DNA from: Marinagarivorans cellulosilyticus
Lineage (GTDB): Bacteria; Pseudomonadota; Gammaproteobacteria; Pseudomonadales; Cellvibrionaceae
Assembly (NCBI RefSeq): GCF_021655555.1
Contig: NZ_AP023086.1
Coordinates: forward strand, 1,952,685-2,016,684
Direction of reading: 5' to 3'
DNA: 64,000 bases
The position numbers and the translations under genes are program-made. Position 1 is the first letter of the stretch. Each line of letters opens with the position of its first letter. Under the pieces are notes generated by a model. The model ran no database searches. It was not told the DNA's origin and saw only the letters and a list, made by a program, of their open reading frames with translations. Shown piece by piece: positions 51,384-60,719 of this stretch.

Positions 51384-53903
51384 ATGTTTTTGATTGAATT
51401 CCGCGCGCAACACCTTGTTGCTGTGCTAAAGCGTATTACTTTACTGAATACTATCTGGTTGCTGGCAGCTTGTGTGGCTGGGAATAAAACACAGTCGTCG
51501 GCTTCTTTGTCGGCCTTAAGCAGTAGCGAAGCATATAGTGAGATGGGAAGCGAGTCGTCAGATAGCGCAAGTGTGCCATCAAGCTTGGCAAGTAGTTCAA
51601 GCTTTGATGATGTGGTTAGCAGCTCCAGCGCTGCGGCTTCTAGCGAGCAGATCATTACCTCGAGTGTCACCAGCGAAAGCTCCTCCAGCGCCCCAACTAT
51701 TTTGCAAACAGTAATTGGCCCGCGCACCGAGTGCCCGCCACCACCGCCAGAAGCTGACCATGGCTCGTGGGCACCTCATTTTGCGGCCTCGGATACCGAT
51801 CAATACAACACCGTGATGAATTTCAAGGAGCTTATGGTTGAGCAGGCGCCAGTTGAGGCATCCGGTTTTAGCCTACCGTGGTATTTGCACACGCCGCATC
51901 AGGCAGACGGCAACCCAGATGCGACTTACCCATTGGTTATTTATTTGCACGGTTTAGGTGAGAGCGGTAATGACTATAGCGACCTTTGGGGTAATCGCCA
52001 TACCACTAACTTTTTTGCGTCCAATAATTCGCTACTTACCGACGAGCACCAACAGCAATTCCCAGCGTATATTGTTGCGCCGCACTGTAACTGCTCGCAA
52101 GGTGGCTCTGAGTGGACTAACGCGGCCGGTCGCGATTGGCGGTTCAACCCAAACAATGCCAGTGCGCCAGGCGAAGCGTTGATTGCGTTAGTTGAAAATA
52201 TGATAGCCAATCACCAAGTTGACCCTGCACGTATTTATGTGACCGGTATATCAATGGGCGGCGCGGGCTCATGGGGTATTGCGCTACGCAGGCCCGACCT
52301 TATTGCGGCTGCCATTCCGCTGTCTGGCCATACGCCGGACCGCTCGACGATGCAAAGCCTTATTGATACCAAACTACCTGTGTGGGCACACCATGCGCCG
52401 AGCGATGAAAATAACCCCTATACAGAAACCAGTAGCGATGTAGCCGCATTGGCTGAGGCCGGTGCCTGTACTTTTATCACTAGCTACCCAACCGTGCAGG
52501 AAGCCGGTTGGGAAAACGTTGATCCGGGTGATAAAGAAAACGGCCAAATAAACGGTAACGATTTAAATCACACGGTTTGGCCAAGGGCCTATACCAACCC
52601 TAATTTGTGGCCTTGGCTTTTTTCTATTGCTCAGCCGCTTATTACTCAAGAAGTGACGCTTAGCAGTATGCCTGCATCGAGTTCGGCCTCCAGCGTAAGC
52701 AGTGCGCCGTCGGAAGATTTAGGTGCCCGTGTAAGCAGTTTAGAGTTTCCAGGTGATAGTTTGAAAAATTGCGTTGAAGAGGCAAATGTCCATTATGTTG
52801 ATGAACTAACACAGCTTAATTGTCGCCAGCAAATTACCAATTGGGCAGGCTTGGAAAACTTAACAGCGTTAAAAACGTTGACCTTGTCCGGTGGTTACTT
52901 TAACGAACCAGTAACTATTACCGGCTTAAATCATGTCGCGGAGCTTGTCTTGAACGGCGGTAATTATGGCGCGCTGGATATTAGTTCAGCCGTTAATTTG
53001 CGCGTATTAAAAGTGCTTGATGCAGGTCGTTTAAGTTATTTAGATATTGGCGCTTTGGCGCAGCTAGAAACCTTAGTCGTTGCCAGTGATGATATTGCAT
53101 CGTTAAGTATTCAAGGCAATCCTAAATTGTTGAACGTTGATGTGTCGGGCAGTGAAATAGGCTGTAACGCCTTAACGGAAATGCATTTTATAAAGCCTGA
53201 GCTGGTGATTGAGCACGATATTTTAGAGTGCGACTTAACGCTGCCTTCTGGTGATAACCACAATGTTGCTAATTATGCTGATGTCGCGCCGGTGATTGAT
53301 GGCCAAGTGGATGCGGTATGGGATCTTGCCGATTGGGATGCATTAAATGAAGCCTGGGTGGGCTTTGAGAATTTATCCGAACCATCAAGTGCAGAAGATT
53401 TTTCTGGGCGCTATAAGGCGTTGTGGGATGAAGACTATTTGTATTTATTGTTTGAAGTAACAGACGATATTAAAAATGTTTCGGGCGCTTATTATCAAAA
53501 AGATACTGTCGAGCTATTTATTGATGAAGACCGCAGTGGTGGTTACCACGAATACAATAACAATGCCTTTGCTTACCATATTAGTATCGAAAAAAATGTT
53601 GAGGATATCGGTGATGTGGAAGGCCATGTCACGGTAGAGATTGATGAAAACAATGCGCCTTCCTATATTTGGGAGATCCGCGTTGCTATATTTGGCGATT
53701 ATGGCAACGGTGCGGGAAGCATGGAGCAGGCTCGCCGAAAGCTCTATGCCGGAAAAATTATGGGCTTTACGCCAAGTTATATTGATAACGATGGTAACGG
53801 CGGTCGCGAACATTTTATGAGCGCTGTATTTACTGATGACCACAATGATAATCAAGGTTATATCAATGCTGATTCTTTTGGCTCGCTAATGTTGGTTGAA
53901 TAG
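51384..53903 (+). CDS. Multidomain lipoprotein esterase with LRR-like region and CBM9-like domain
   Basis: An 839-residue lipoprotein (WLLAAC, Cys30) with a Ser-rich linker and an esterase domain paralogous to the preceding gene. The nucleophile motif is YVTGISMGGAGSW; the oxyanion region is PLVIYLHGLGESG. After a second Ser-rich linker comes a leucine-rich-repeat-like section (LTALKTLTLSGG, VAELVLNGGNYG, LRVLKVLDAG). The C-terminal region APVIDGQVDAVWDLADW to DDYLYLLFEVTDD, with later DTVELFIDEDRSGG, matches CBM9-like carbohydrate-binding domains. The likely role is attack on esters attached to polysaccharide at the cell surface (inference). The start at 51384 has AAGGT nearby; a TTG at 51300 lies inside the shared element and is unlikely. 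A terminator follows. Confidence 0.85.
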   Translation: MFLIEFRAQHLVAVLKRITLLNTIWLLAACVAGNKTQSSASLSALSSSEAYSEMGSESSDSASVPSSLASSSSFDDVVSSSSAAASSEQIITSSVTSESSSSAPTILQTVIGPRTECPPPPPEADHGSWAPHFAASDTDQYNTVMNFKELMVEQAPVEASGFSLPWYLHTPHQADGNPDATYPLVIYLHGLGESGNDYSDLWGNRHTTNFFASNNSLLTDEHQQQFPAYIVAPHCNCSQGGSEWTNAAGRDWRFNPNNASAPGEALIALVENMIANHQVDPARIYVTGISMGGAGSWGIALRRPDLIAAAIPLSGHTPDRSTMQSLIDTKLPVWAHHAPSDENNPYTETSSDVAALAEAGACTFITSYPTVQEAGWENVDPGDKENGQINGNDLNHTVWPRAYTNPNLWPWLFSIAQPLITQEVTLSSMPASSSASSVSSAPSEDLGARVSSLEFPGDSLKNCVEEANVHYVDELTQLNCRQQITNWAGLENLTALKTLTLSGGYFNEPVTITGLNHVAELVLNGGNYGALDISSAVNLRVLKVLDAGRLSYLDIGALAQLETLVVASDDIASLSIQGNPKLLNVDVSGSEIGCNALTEMHFIKPELVIEHDILECDLTLPSGDNHNVANYADVAPVIDGQVDAVWDLADWDALNEAWVGFENLSEPSSAEDFSGRYKALWDEDYLYLLFEVTDDIKNVSGAYYQKDTVELFIDEDRSGGYHEYNNNAFAYHISIEKNVEDIGDVEGHVTVEIDENNAPSYIWEIRVAIFGDYGNGAGSMEQARRKLYAGKIMGFTPSYIDNDGNGGREHFMSAVFTDDHNDNQGYINADSFGSLMLVE

Positions 53904-53944
53904 AGTATTGGCTTGTATCGCGGGTTGGGTTTAACCCAGTAGCT

Positions 53945-53976
53945 AAAAGCGGCTCCTTCGGGAGCCGCTTTTTTTG
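53945..53976 (+). terminator. Terminator after esterase 2
   Basis: AAAGCGGCTCC, loop TTCG, GGAGCCGCTTT, then a T run. Confidence 0.93.
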
Positions 53977-54137
53977 CGGTGAGATATCTTATTTGCAACG
54001 AGTTTATGCAGTTTCGCTATGAGCGGCTACACTGAAAATAACGCCGCCCCCATACCGTATGCATCGCATGGTGCGTTGTTTGTGGTAATGCCATAGAGCG
54101 CAAATATTATAAAGCGGCGTAGTTGCGAGGTACTCAG

Positions 54138-54380
54138 ATGGATGATCAAGATCAGCGTCACGAAACGGCGCGACCGCCTGAAGGTATGAGTGAAGAAGAA
54201 CTGGCAAAGCACCCTAGTTGGCGCCGCCACACTAAAAGCTACCAAGCCAAACGTGGTTATGTGCGTGATTTGTGGATATACAGTGGCATGTTGATGATCT
54301 TTATGCCGTTGCCGTTACAGGTGTTTTGCTTGGCGGCATTGTCATTTATTTCGCTCAGTATATTGGATGCTGAGGGATAA
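54138..54380 (+). CDS. Small hypothetical membrane protein
   Basis: An 80-residue protein. A charged N-terminal half (MDDQDQRHETARPPEGMSEE, then KHPSWRRHTKSYQAKRGYV) is followed by a C-terminal hydrophobic region that could form two short membrane helices (WIYSGMLMIFMPL and LQVFCLAALSFISLSI). The start is supported by GAGG at 54127-54130. It converges with uvrA. I do not recognise the family. Confidence 0.6.
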   Translation: MDDQDQRHETARPPEGMSEEELAKHPSWRRHTKSYQAKRGYVRDLWIYSGMLMIFMPLPLQVFCLAALSFISLSILDAEG

Positions 54381-54399
54381 TTTACATAGGGCTATCAGA

Positions 54400-54431
54400 G
54401 CGAAGCACAGGCTTTGTTAGCTGTGCTTCGC
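54400..54431. terminator. Hairpin between convergent genes
   Basis: GCGAAGCACAG (54400-54410), a ten-base loop, CTGTGCTTCGC (54421-54431). A perfect stem lies between the small protein gene and uvrA. It lacks a T run on either strand but is well placed to end both transcripts. Confidence 0.5.
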
Positions 54432-54444
54432 CGTGCCTAACTTA

Positions 54445-57273
54445 TTAGGCTTTTAGCATTGGCTTTAAAAAGCGGGCTGTGTGCGAGGCTTTAACACTGC
54501 AAATATCCTCTGGAGTGCCGGTAGCAATAATTTGCCCGCCGCCACTGCCGCCTTCTGGCCCTAAATCAACCACCCAGTCGGCGGTTTTTATCACGTCCAA
54601 GTTATGCTCAATCACAACGACGGTATTGCCGTGGTCGCGCAAACGGTGCAGCACATTGAGCAGTTGCTGGATGTCGTGAAAATGCAGGCCGGTTGTTGGC
54701 TCGTCAAGAATATACAGCGTTTTACCGGTGTCGCGCTTAGATAGTTCTTTGGCAAGTTTAACCCTTTGCGCTTCACCACCAGATAGCGTAGTAGCAGATT
54801 GCCCCAAGCAAATATAGCCTAAACCAACATCCATGAGCGTTTGAAGCTTTTTGGAGATGGATGGTACCGCGTCAAAAAAGGGCGCTGCGTCTTCAATGGT
54901 CATGCCGAGCACTTCGTGAATATTTTTCCCTTTATATTTCACGCCGAGTGTTTCGCGGTTATAGCGCTGGCCGTGGCATTGATCGCACTGGACGTAAACA
55001 TCGGGTAAAAAGTGCATTTCTACTTTCACTACGCCGTCGCCTTGGCAAGCTTCACAGCGTCCGCCTTTCACATTAAAGCTAAAGCGGCCAGCTTTGTAGC
55101 CGCGCGCGCGCGCTTCTTGGGTGCCGGCAAATAGCTCCCGTACAGGGGTGAATATTCCTGTGTAGGTTGCGGGGTTAGAGCGTGGTGTTCGACCAATGGG
55201 GCTTTGGTCTATATCGACGCATTTATCAAAATGATCTAGCCCACGTACCGCTTTGTGCGGTGCGGCTTGCAGTGTGCTGGCATTATTTAATGCGGTGGCA
55301 GCGAGAGGGTAAAGTGTGGCATTGATTAGCGTGGATTTCCCAGAGCCAGAAACGCCTGTTACACAAGTCATTAAACCTACGGGGATTTCCACCGTTACGT
55401 TTTGTAAGTTGTGCCCGGTGGCGCCTTCAAGCACTAAATATTTATCGTCTTTTACGGGCGTGCGCTGCTTGGGGATGGCGATAGATTTTTTACCCGAAAG
55501 GTAGGCGCCAGTCAGCGATGCTTTACTGCGTTTAATTTGTGTGAGCGAGCCTTGCGCGATGATTTCGCCACCGTGTACGCCCGCGCCAGGGCCTACATCT
55601 ACAATATAATCGGCTTGGCGAATAGCATCTTCATCATGCTCTACCACGATAACGGTGTTACCGAGGTCGCGCAGATGTGTAAGGGTGCCGAGTAGACGAT
55701 CGTTATCGCGTTGGTGCAAACCAATGGAGGGTTCGTCCAATATATACATAACGCCTACCAAACCGGCACCAATCTGGCTGGCAAGCCGAATGCGTTGAGC
55801 TTCTCCGCCAGATAGCGTATCGGCGCTGCGGTTAAGTGTTAAATAATTTAAACCAACATCCACTAAGAATTTAAAACGCTCGCGTAATTCTTTTAAAATT
55901 TTATCGGCAATTTTGGCTTTTGCGCCTTTGAATTTTAATTTGCAAAAGTACTCGTGTGCCTCGCCAACGGGCATGCCCGTAATTTGAGGGAGGTCGCGTT
56001 TATCGACAAAAACATAGCGGGCCTCTTTGCGCAAACGCGCGCCGGCGCACTCGGGGCATTTTTGTGTCGATAAAAACTTACTAAGTTCTTCGCGCACCGA
56101 GTTAGAGTCGGTATCGCGGAAGCGGCGTTCTAAATTGGGTATAACGCCTTCAAAACTGTGGCTGCGTTTGTAAATGTCGCCGCGATCATTAACGTAATTA
56201 AAATCAATAACTTCATCGCCAGAACCATACAGCACGGCTTTTTGTTGTTTTTTATTGAGCTTTTCCCACGGAGTTTCTACGTCGAAGCCAAAATGCTCGG
56301 CCAGTGACGTGAGCATATGAAAATAATAAAGGTTGCGTTTATCCCAGCTTTTAACGGCGCCATCGGCGAGTGATGATTTTGGGTTAACAACAATACGGTC
56401 TTCTGCAAAAAATTGTTTTACCCCTAAACCGTCACAAGTGGGGCAGGCGCCCGCAGGGTTATTAAACGAAAACAGTCTGGGTTCTAATTCAACAATGGAA
56501 TAATCACAATGTGTGCACGCATGCTTGGCAGAAAATACTTGCTCTGTGCCGTCTTCGTCGGTCATTGGCGCGATAATGGCGATGTTATCGGCAATGCGCA
56601 GGGCGGTTTCAAAGCTTTCGGCCAAGCGTTGTTTTAAATCGGCGCGTACTTTAAAGCGGTCGATAACGACTTCAATGGTGTGTTTTTTGCGTTTATCGAG
56701 GCTTGGTGCATCGTCTAGGTCGACGACAACACCGTCAATTCGAGCGCGCACAAAACCATCGCGAATTAACCCCTGTAAAATGTGGTGGTGCTCGCCTTTG
56801 CGTTCGCGCACAACAGGGGCAAGAAGCATCAACTTGCTGCCCTCGGGCATGGCGATAACTTGGTCTACCATTTGTGAAACGGTTTGTGCGGCAAGTGGCT
56901 CGTCGTGCACAGGGCAGCGCGGCTCGCCCACGCGTGCAAATAGCAAGCGTAGGTAATCGTAGATCTCGGTAATCGTCCCCACGGTCGAGCGCGGGTTGTG
57001 CGACGTTGACTTTTGCTCGATCGAAATGGCGGGGCTAAGGCCTTCTATGTGGTCAACATCGGGCTTTTCCATCATCGACAAGAATTGACGCGCATAGGTC
57101 GATAATGATTCTACATAGCGGCGTTGTCCCTCTGCGTAGAGGGTATCGAAAGCTAAAGAGGATTTGCCCGAGCCCGATAGGCCCGTAATAACGATGAGTT
57201 TATCGCGTGGCAATTCGATGTTGATGTTTTTAAGGTTGTGGGTGCGCGCACCCTGCACAATAATTTTATCCAC
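54445..57273 (-). CDS. uvrA: Excinuclease ABC subunit A
   Basis: The damage-recognition ATPase of nucleotide excision repair. At 942 residues it is nearly the length of the E. coli protein. Two ABC modules are visible: Walker A GLSGSGKSS near residue 31 and GVSGSGKST in the second half; signatures LSGGEAQRIRLA and LSGGEAQRVKLA; Walker B YILDEPSIGLH and YILDEPTTGLH. Zinc-binding Cys pairs are present (CTHC, CPTC, CPEC, then CEAC and CDQC). The start codon is GTG. It lies on the opposite strand to ssb, with the regulator and MFS genes between them. Nothing appears broken. Confidence 0.97.
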   Translation of the reverse strand: MDKIIVQGARTHNLKNINIELPRDKLIVITGLSGSGKSSLAFDTLYAEGQRRYVESLSTYARQFLSMMEKPDVDHIEGLSPAISIEQKSTSHNPRSTVGTITEIYDYLRLLFARVGEPRCPVHDEPLAAQTVSQMVDQVIAMPEGSKLMLLAPVVRERKGEHHHILQGLIRDGFVRARIDGVVVDLDDAPSLDKRKKHTIEVVIDRFKVRADLKQRLAESFETALRIADNIAIIAPMTDEDGTEQVFSAKHACTHCDYSIVELEPRLFSFNNPAGACPTCDGLGVKQFFAEDRIVVNPKSSLADGAVKSWDKRNLYYFHMLTSLAEHFGFDVETPWEKLNKKQQKAVLYGSGDEVIDFNYVNDRGDIYKRSHSFEGVIPNLERRFRDTDSNSVREELSKFLSTQKCPECAGARLRKEARYVFVDKRDLPQITGMPVGEAHEYFCKLKFKGAKAKIADKILKELRERFKFLVDVGLNYLTLNRSADTLSGGEAQRIRLASQIGAGLVGVMYILDEPSIGLHQRDNDRLLGTLTHLRDLGNTVIVVEHDEDAIRQADYIVDVGPGAGVHGGEIIAQGSLTQIKRSKASLTGAYLSGKKSIAIPKQRTPVKDDKYLVLEGATGHNLQNVTVEIPVGLMTCVTGVSGSGKSTLINATLYPLAATALNNASTLQAAPHKAVRGLDHFDKCVDIDQSPIGRTPRSNPATYTGIFTPVRELFAGTQEARARGYKAGRFSFNVKGGRCEACQGDGVVKVEMHFLPDVYVQCDQCHGQRYNRETLGVKYKGKNIHEVLGMTIEDAAPFFDAVPSISKKLQTLMDVGLGYICLGQSATTLSGGEAQRVKLAKELSKRDTGKTLYILDEPTTGLHFHDIQQLLNVLHRLRDHGNTVVVIEHNLDVIKTADWVVDLGPEGGSGGGQIIATGTPEDICSVKASHTARFLKPMLKA

Positions 57274-57377
57274 AGTAGTCTACGGCTGCTCTTTAGGTTA
57301 AAGGGTTGGAGTATACGGAGTTGCGGGGGTGTTTGTCTTGATGTTGAGCGAATGATCGAGAGGCTCTTTGGCTTGCG

Positions 57378-57408
57378 AAAAAAAACGGCGCACAAGGCGC
57401 CGTTTTTA
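57378..57408 (-). terminator. Terminator of the LuxR-type regulator gene
   Basis: Read on the minus strand: AAAAACGGCGC, short loop, GCGCCGTTTTTTTT. The stop codon of the regulator (57406-57408) lies in its first arm. It ends the regulator transcript before uvrA. Confidence 0.85.
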
Positions 57409-58266
57409 AATGTTGTCCATGTCGCGGACCCAGTTGTTTGCTTCTAGGCGGTTGCGCACGCCAATTTTTTTGTACACGTTGTACAGGTGGCTTTTAACCG
57501 TGTGCTCGCTGACTTCTAGTACCTTGGCGATATCTGAGTTAGTCGCGCCATTTTTAATCAGCTTTAATATTTGGCGCTCTCGTTTTGTTAATTTTATTTC
57601 TAGTTTGCGCGAGCTGGGTGCGCGGCGGTTCTTTTGTAAAAAGTGATGAAGTAGGCGGCGCGGTACCCAGTATTCGCCATTAAGCATGCAGTTTAGGCCG
57701 CGGGTAAGTTGTTCTTGGTCGGTATCGTCGAAGAACACGCCTACGATACACGGCCAATCAAGCAGCTCTTCGTGTTCGCTTTCACTTTCGGCATTTAACA
57801 GTACAACGCGTAGCTCGGTTTTATGGCCTTGAATACTGCGCACTAACGATTGTAGGTCATCAAAGCTTCTGCCTTGGCAATCGACTATTGTCAGGCTGAC
57901 ATGGGAAATACGCTTGGTGTAAGTGGTTTCTATGGCGCAAGGTAGGTTTGTTTGGGTGCTAATAAGGTTGGCGAGCAGACCTGTTTGCAGGCTGTTAACC
58001 ACCGAAAACAACGTGATACCTTCAACTTCTTCTACCGGCGCTAGGGCTTCTTCTTGTGCCTCGGGCTCGGCTTTAATTTTAGGTTCTGTGGCCGCTGTAT
58101 TCGGGAGGGAGTCTTGCTCGGGCGGTGATGTTTGCCCGGTTTCATCGACGCTAACTTCTTTGATGGTCACAGTGATTGCCTTGTTTTCTATCGCTCGCGA
58201 GTGTACAGGGTTGGCCTTTCTAGGGGACCTTTGATGATTTTCTATACCTAGTACTTTGCGCGGCAT
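57406..58266 (-). CDS. LuxR/CsgD-type transcriptional regulator
   Basis: A 286-residue regulator. A low-complexity acidic N-terminal segment (about 1-80) is followed by a receiver-like domain without an obvious phosphorylation pocket (VSLTIVDCQGRSFDDL, ELRVVLLNAES, IVGVFFDDTDQEQLTRGL). The linker GEYWVPRRLL leads to a LuxR-type HTH, LTKRERQILKLIKNGATNSDIAKVLEVSEHTVKSHLYNVYKKI in outline. CsgD and VpsT share this arrangement and control biofilm matrix genes. The WVPR tetrad lies where VpsT has its c-di-GMP-binding W-x-x-R motif. Matrix or adhesin genes are plausible targets, but nothing here proves it. No clear ribosome site marks the start; later starts are possible. Confidence 0.82.
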   Translation of the reverse strand: MPRKVLGIENHQRSPRKANPVHSRAIENKAITVTIKEVSVDETGQTSPPEQDSLPNTAATEPKIKAEPEAQEEALAPVEEVEGITLFSVVNSLQTGLLANLISTQTNLPCAIETTYTKRISHVSLTIVDCQGRSFDDLQSLVRSIQGHKTELRVVLLNAESESEHEELLDWPCIVGVFFDDTDQEQLTRGLNCMLNGEYWVPRRLLHHFLQKNRRAPSSRKLEIKLTKRERQILKLIKNGATNSDIAKVLEVSEHTVKSHLYNVYKKIGVRNRLEANNWVRDMDNI

Positions 58267-58491
58267 TGTAACTGAAACGAAGATGTGTAACTAGACTGTG
58301 CGCTTGCTATTGACTGTAATCTAGGGGAATCGGATGTTTTTGTCGTGTTTTCGGGCAATCCCAGCGCTTGTGCTTGTTTGCGGGGTGTGTTGGTTGGCCA
58401 AATTGCGCAGTCGCTACTTTAGAGGTGGGGGTTAGGCTGCTAGAATCGCGGCCTTTGTTTATTTAGCCATAACGAATGGCTTGGAGTGGAT

Positions 58492-59835
58492 GTGAGTAAC
58501 GCTACCCCTGTTTCTGAGATGCGTATTGTAGGTTCGCTGGCGCTGTTGTATGTGTTTCGCATGCTCGGGCTGTTTATGGTTTTCCCTGTAATGATGCTCT
58601 ATGGCCGCGATTACATCGACCAAACGCCTTTTTTGCTGGGGGCTGCGCTAGGTATTTACGGCTTAACGCAAGCCGTCTTTCAAATCCCGCTGGGCTTGCT
58701 TTCAGATATTTGGGGGCGAAAACCGGTTATTTTATTGGGTTTGATTATTTTTGCGTTGGGTAGTGTGGTAGCCGCATTTGCCGATAGCGTATGGGGCTTG
58801 ATGATTGGCCGCGCGTTGCAGGGAGCCGGCGCTATTGCGAGTGCTGTGCTGGCATTGGTTGGTGATTTAACTAGCGAGCAAAATCGCACCCGTGCGATGG
58901 CTGTTATTGGTGCTTCTATTGGGCTTTCTTTTGCGGTGGCGATGTTTGTGGGCCCTATGCTGGCTGCAGCGGGTGGTTTAAGTGCCATTTTTTGGGTGGC
59001 GTCGGTGTTGGCGGGCATTGGCATTGTTATTTTATGGCGGGTGGTGCCTAATCCCCCGGCGCATAGTTTGCGCGGTGCAGAGGGCCTAGCTGTACCGGCT
59101 TTGTTTGGCAGGGCCTTAAAAAACCGCCACTTATTGCGCTTGAATGTCGCGATTTTCATTTTGCATTTTGTGCTTACGGCAACCTTCGTTGCGGCGCCTT
59201 TGGTGCTAGAGGCTGCAGGTAAGGCGAACGATGCCCACTGGCATTACTACCTACCTGTAATGCTATTGGCGTTTATCGCTATGGTGCCTTTTATGTATGT
59301 TGCCGAGCGCAAGCGCAAAGTGCGTGGTGTGCTGTTGCTTTCAATTGCGATTTTGATGTTTAGCTTGTTTGGCCTAGCTTTAGGTGGCGGTTTAAGTTGG
59401 CAGTGGTTGGTTGGCATATTTTGCTTTTTTACGGCCTTCAATTTACTGGAGGCGACATTACCATCTTGGCTGAGTAAACAAGCGCCCGCTGGTAGCAAGG
59501 GTACCGCCATGGGGGTTTATTCTACATGCCAGTTTTTGGGGGCCTCTGCCGGTGGTTTTGTTGGTGGTTATGTAGTGCAGCACTTTGGTGTTACTGAGGT
59601 ATTTATGCTGGCTGGCGCAAGCTGCTTAATTTGGCTAATTGTTGCTGTATTTATGCAGGCGCCGCCCTATTTAAAATCGCTGTGCGTGCCGCAAAAAAAG
59701 CCAATATCAGGTCCAGCCCTTATGACGAAGGTGACGGGCGTGGTAGAGTGCGCATGGGTTGCTGAGCAACAGCTGCTGTACCTTAAAGTGAATGATAGCT
59801 TTGAGCAGCAAGCGCTGGATGAATATTTAAAATAA
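58492..59835 (+). CDS. MFS transporter, YajR-like
   Basis: A 447-residue, 12-helix major facilitator protein with a C-terminal soluble tail. The family loop between helices 2 and 3 reads GLLSDIWGRKPVIL. RALQGAGAIASAV and a motif-C-like AVAMFVGPMLAA are drug/proton-antiporter features. The last 50 residues (KVTGVVECAWVAEQQLLYLKVND) resemble the small YAM domain of E. coli YajR. The substrate is unknown. The start is placed at GTG 58492 after GGAG at 58483-58486; GTG 58486 overlaps that site. It lies just upstream of ssb on the same strand, the arrangement I remember from Pseudomonas and relatives. Confidence 0.87.
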   Translation: MSNATPVSEMRIVGSLALLYVFRMLGLFMVFPVMMLYGRDYIDQTPFLLGAALGIYGLTQAVFQIPLGLLSDIWGRKPVILLGLIIFALGSVVAAFADSVWGLMIGRALQGAGAIASAVLALVGDLTSEQNRTRAMAVIGASIGLSFAVAMFVGPMLAAAGGLSAIFWVASVLAGIGIVILWRVVPNPPAHSLRGAEGLAVPALFGRALKNRHLLRLNVAIFILHFVLTATFVAAPLVLEAAGKANDAHWHYYLPVMLLAFIAMVPFMYVAERKRKVRGVLLLSIAILMFSLFGLALGGGLSWQWLVGIFCFFTAFNLLEATLPSWLSKQAPAGSKGTAMGVYSTCQFLGASAGGFVGGYVVQHFGVTEVFMLAGASCLIWLIVAVFMQAPPYLKSLCVPQKKPISGPALMTKVTGVVECAWVAEQQLLYLKVNDSFEQQALDEYLK

Positions 59836-59935
59836 TGCGACGTGCATTATTGACGGGTAAAAGAGCTATGGGCCTGCGCGGTACCTAGCTTGAGCTATCA
59901 AATTATTGTGTTTATTGAATGAGAGAGGGCGAACA

Positions 59936-60541
59936 GTGGCCAAAGGTATTAACAAGGTAATCTTGGTGGGCAATTTAGGGCAAGACCCTGAGGTGCGTTA
60001 CACGCAAGCAGGCGGTGCGATTGCTAATATCAGCATAGCCACAACAGATAGCTGGACCGATAAAGCATCAGGGCAACGACAAGACCGTACAGAATGGCAC
60101 CGCGTTGTGTTTTTTAATCGCTTGGCGGAAATCGTGGGTGAATATTTACGTAAAGGTAGCCAAGTTTATGTTGAAGGCTCTCTGCGCACGCGCAAGTGGC
60201 AAGATCAGGCCGGTGTTGATAAGTACACCACTGAAATTGTTGCCAGCGAAATGCAAATGTTAGGTGGCCGTGGTGATGGCGCCGGCGCCGGCGGTGGTTA
60301 TGGCCAGCAGTCAGCGGCACAACCTAATTATGGTGGCGCCCCACAGCAGCCCTCCCAGCAGCCGCAGGGTGGTTATCAGCAAGCTCCTGCCCAACGCCCA
60401 GCGCCACAACAAGCGGCACAGCCTGCTTATAATCAAGCGCCAGCAGCGCAAGCTCCTCAGCAGCAGGCTGCTCCAGCTCGCCAGCCAGCGCCTGCCCCCG
60501 CGCCAAGCATGGACAGTTTTGATGATGACATACCGTTCTAA
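59936..60541 (+). CDS. ssb: Single-stranded DNA-binding protein
   Basis: A 201-residue SSB. The N-terminal OB fold begins KGINKVILVGNLGQDPEVRY and includes TEWHRVVFFNRLAEIVGEYLRKGSQVYVEG. A long Gln/Pro/Ala/Gly-rich linker (about 120-190) follows. The acidic tip MDSFDDDIPF recruits RecO, RecG, PriA and other repair partners. The GTG start at 59936 follows GAGAGAGGG; a longer reading to 59906 would add ten residues upstream of that site. It is encoded next to the YajR-like gene and near uvrA, and is followed by a terminator. Confidence 0.96.
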   Translation: MAKGINKVILVGNLGQDPEVRYTQAGGAIANISIATTDSWTDKASGQRQDRTEWHRVVFFNRLAEIVGEYLRKGSQVYVEGSLRTRKWQDQAGVDKYTTEIVASEMQMLGGRGDGAGAGGGYGQQSAAQPNYGGAPQQPSQQPQGGYQQAPAQRPAPQQAAQPAYNQAPAAQAPQQQAAPARQPAPAPAPSMDSFDDDIPF

Positions 60542-60570
60542 GCACCGCTGGGTGTAGTGAATCTGTATTT

Positions 60571-60598
60571 AAAAAGCCCCATTTATTGGGGTTTTTTA
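60571..60598 (+). terminator. Terminator after ssb
   Basis: AAAAAGCCCC, loop ATTTATT, GGGGTTTTTT. Confidence 0.9.
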
Positions 60599-60719
60599 TT
60601 ATAGGTTTGGCTTTATTTAACGGTGCGTAGGTCGTTAAATTTATGCTGAACGACTTGTGTTTTATGCTATAAATGCCGTTAATTTATTTTATTGCCGTAT
60701 AGCTTTTGGGAGAATTTTT

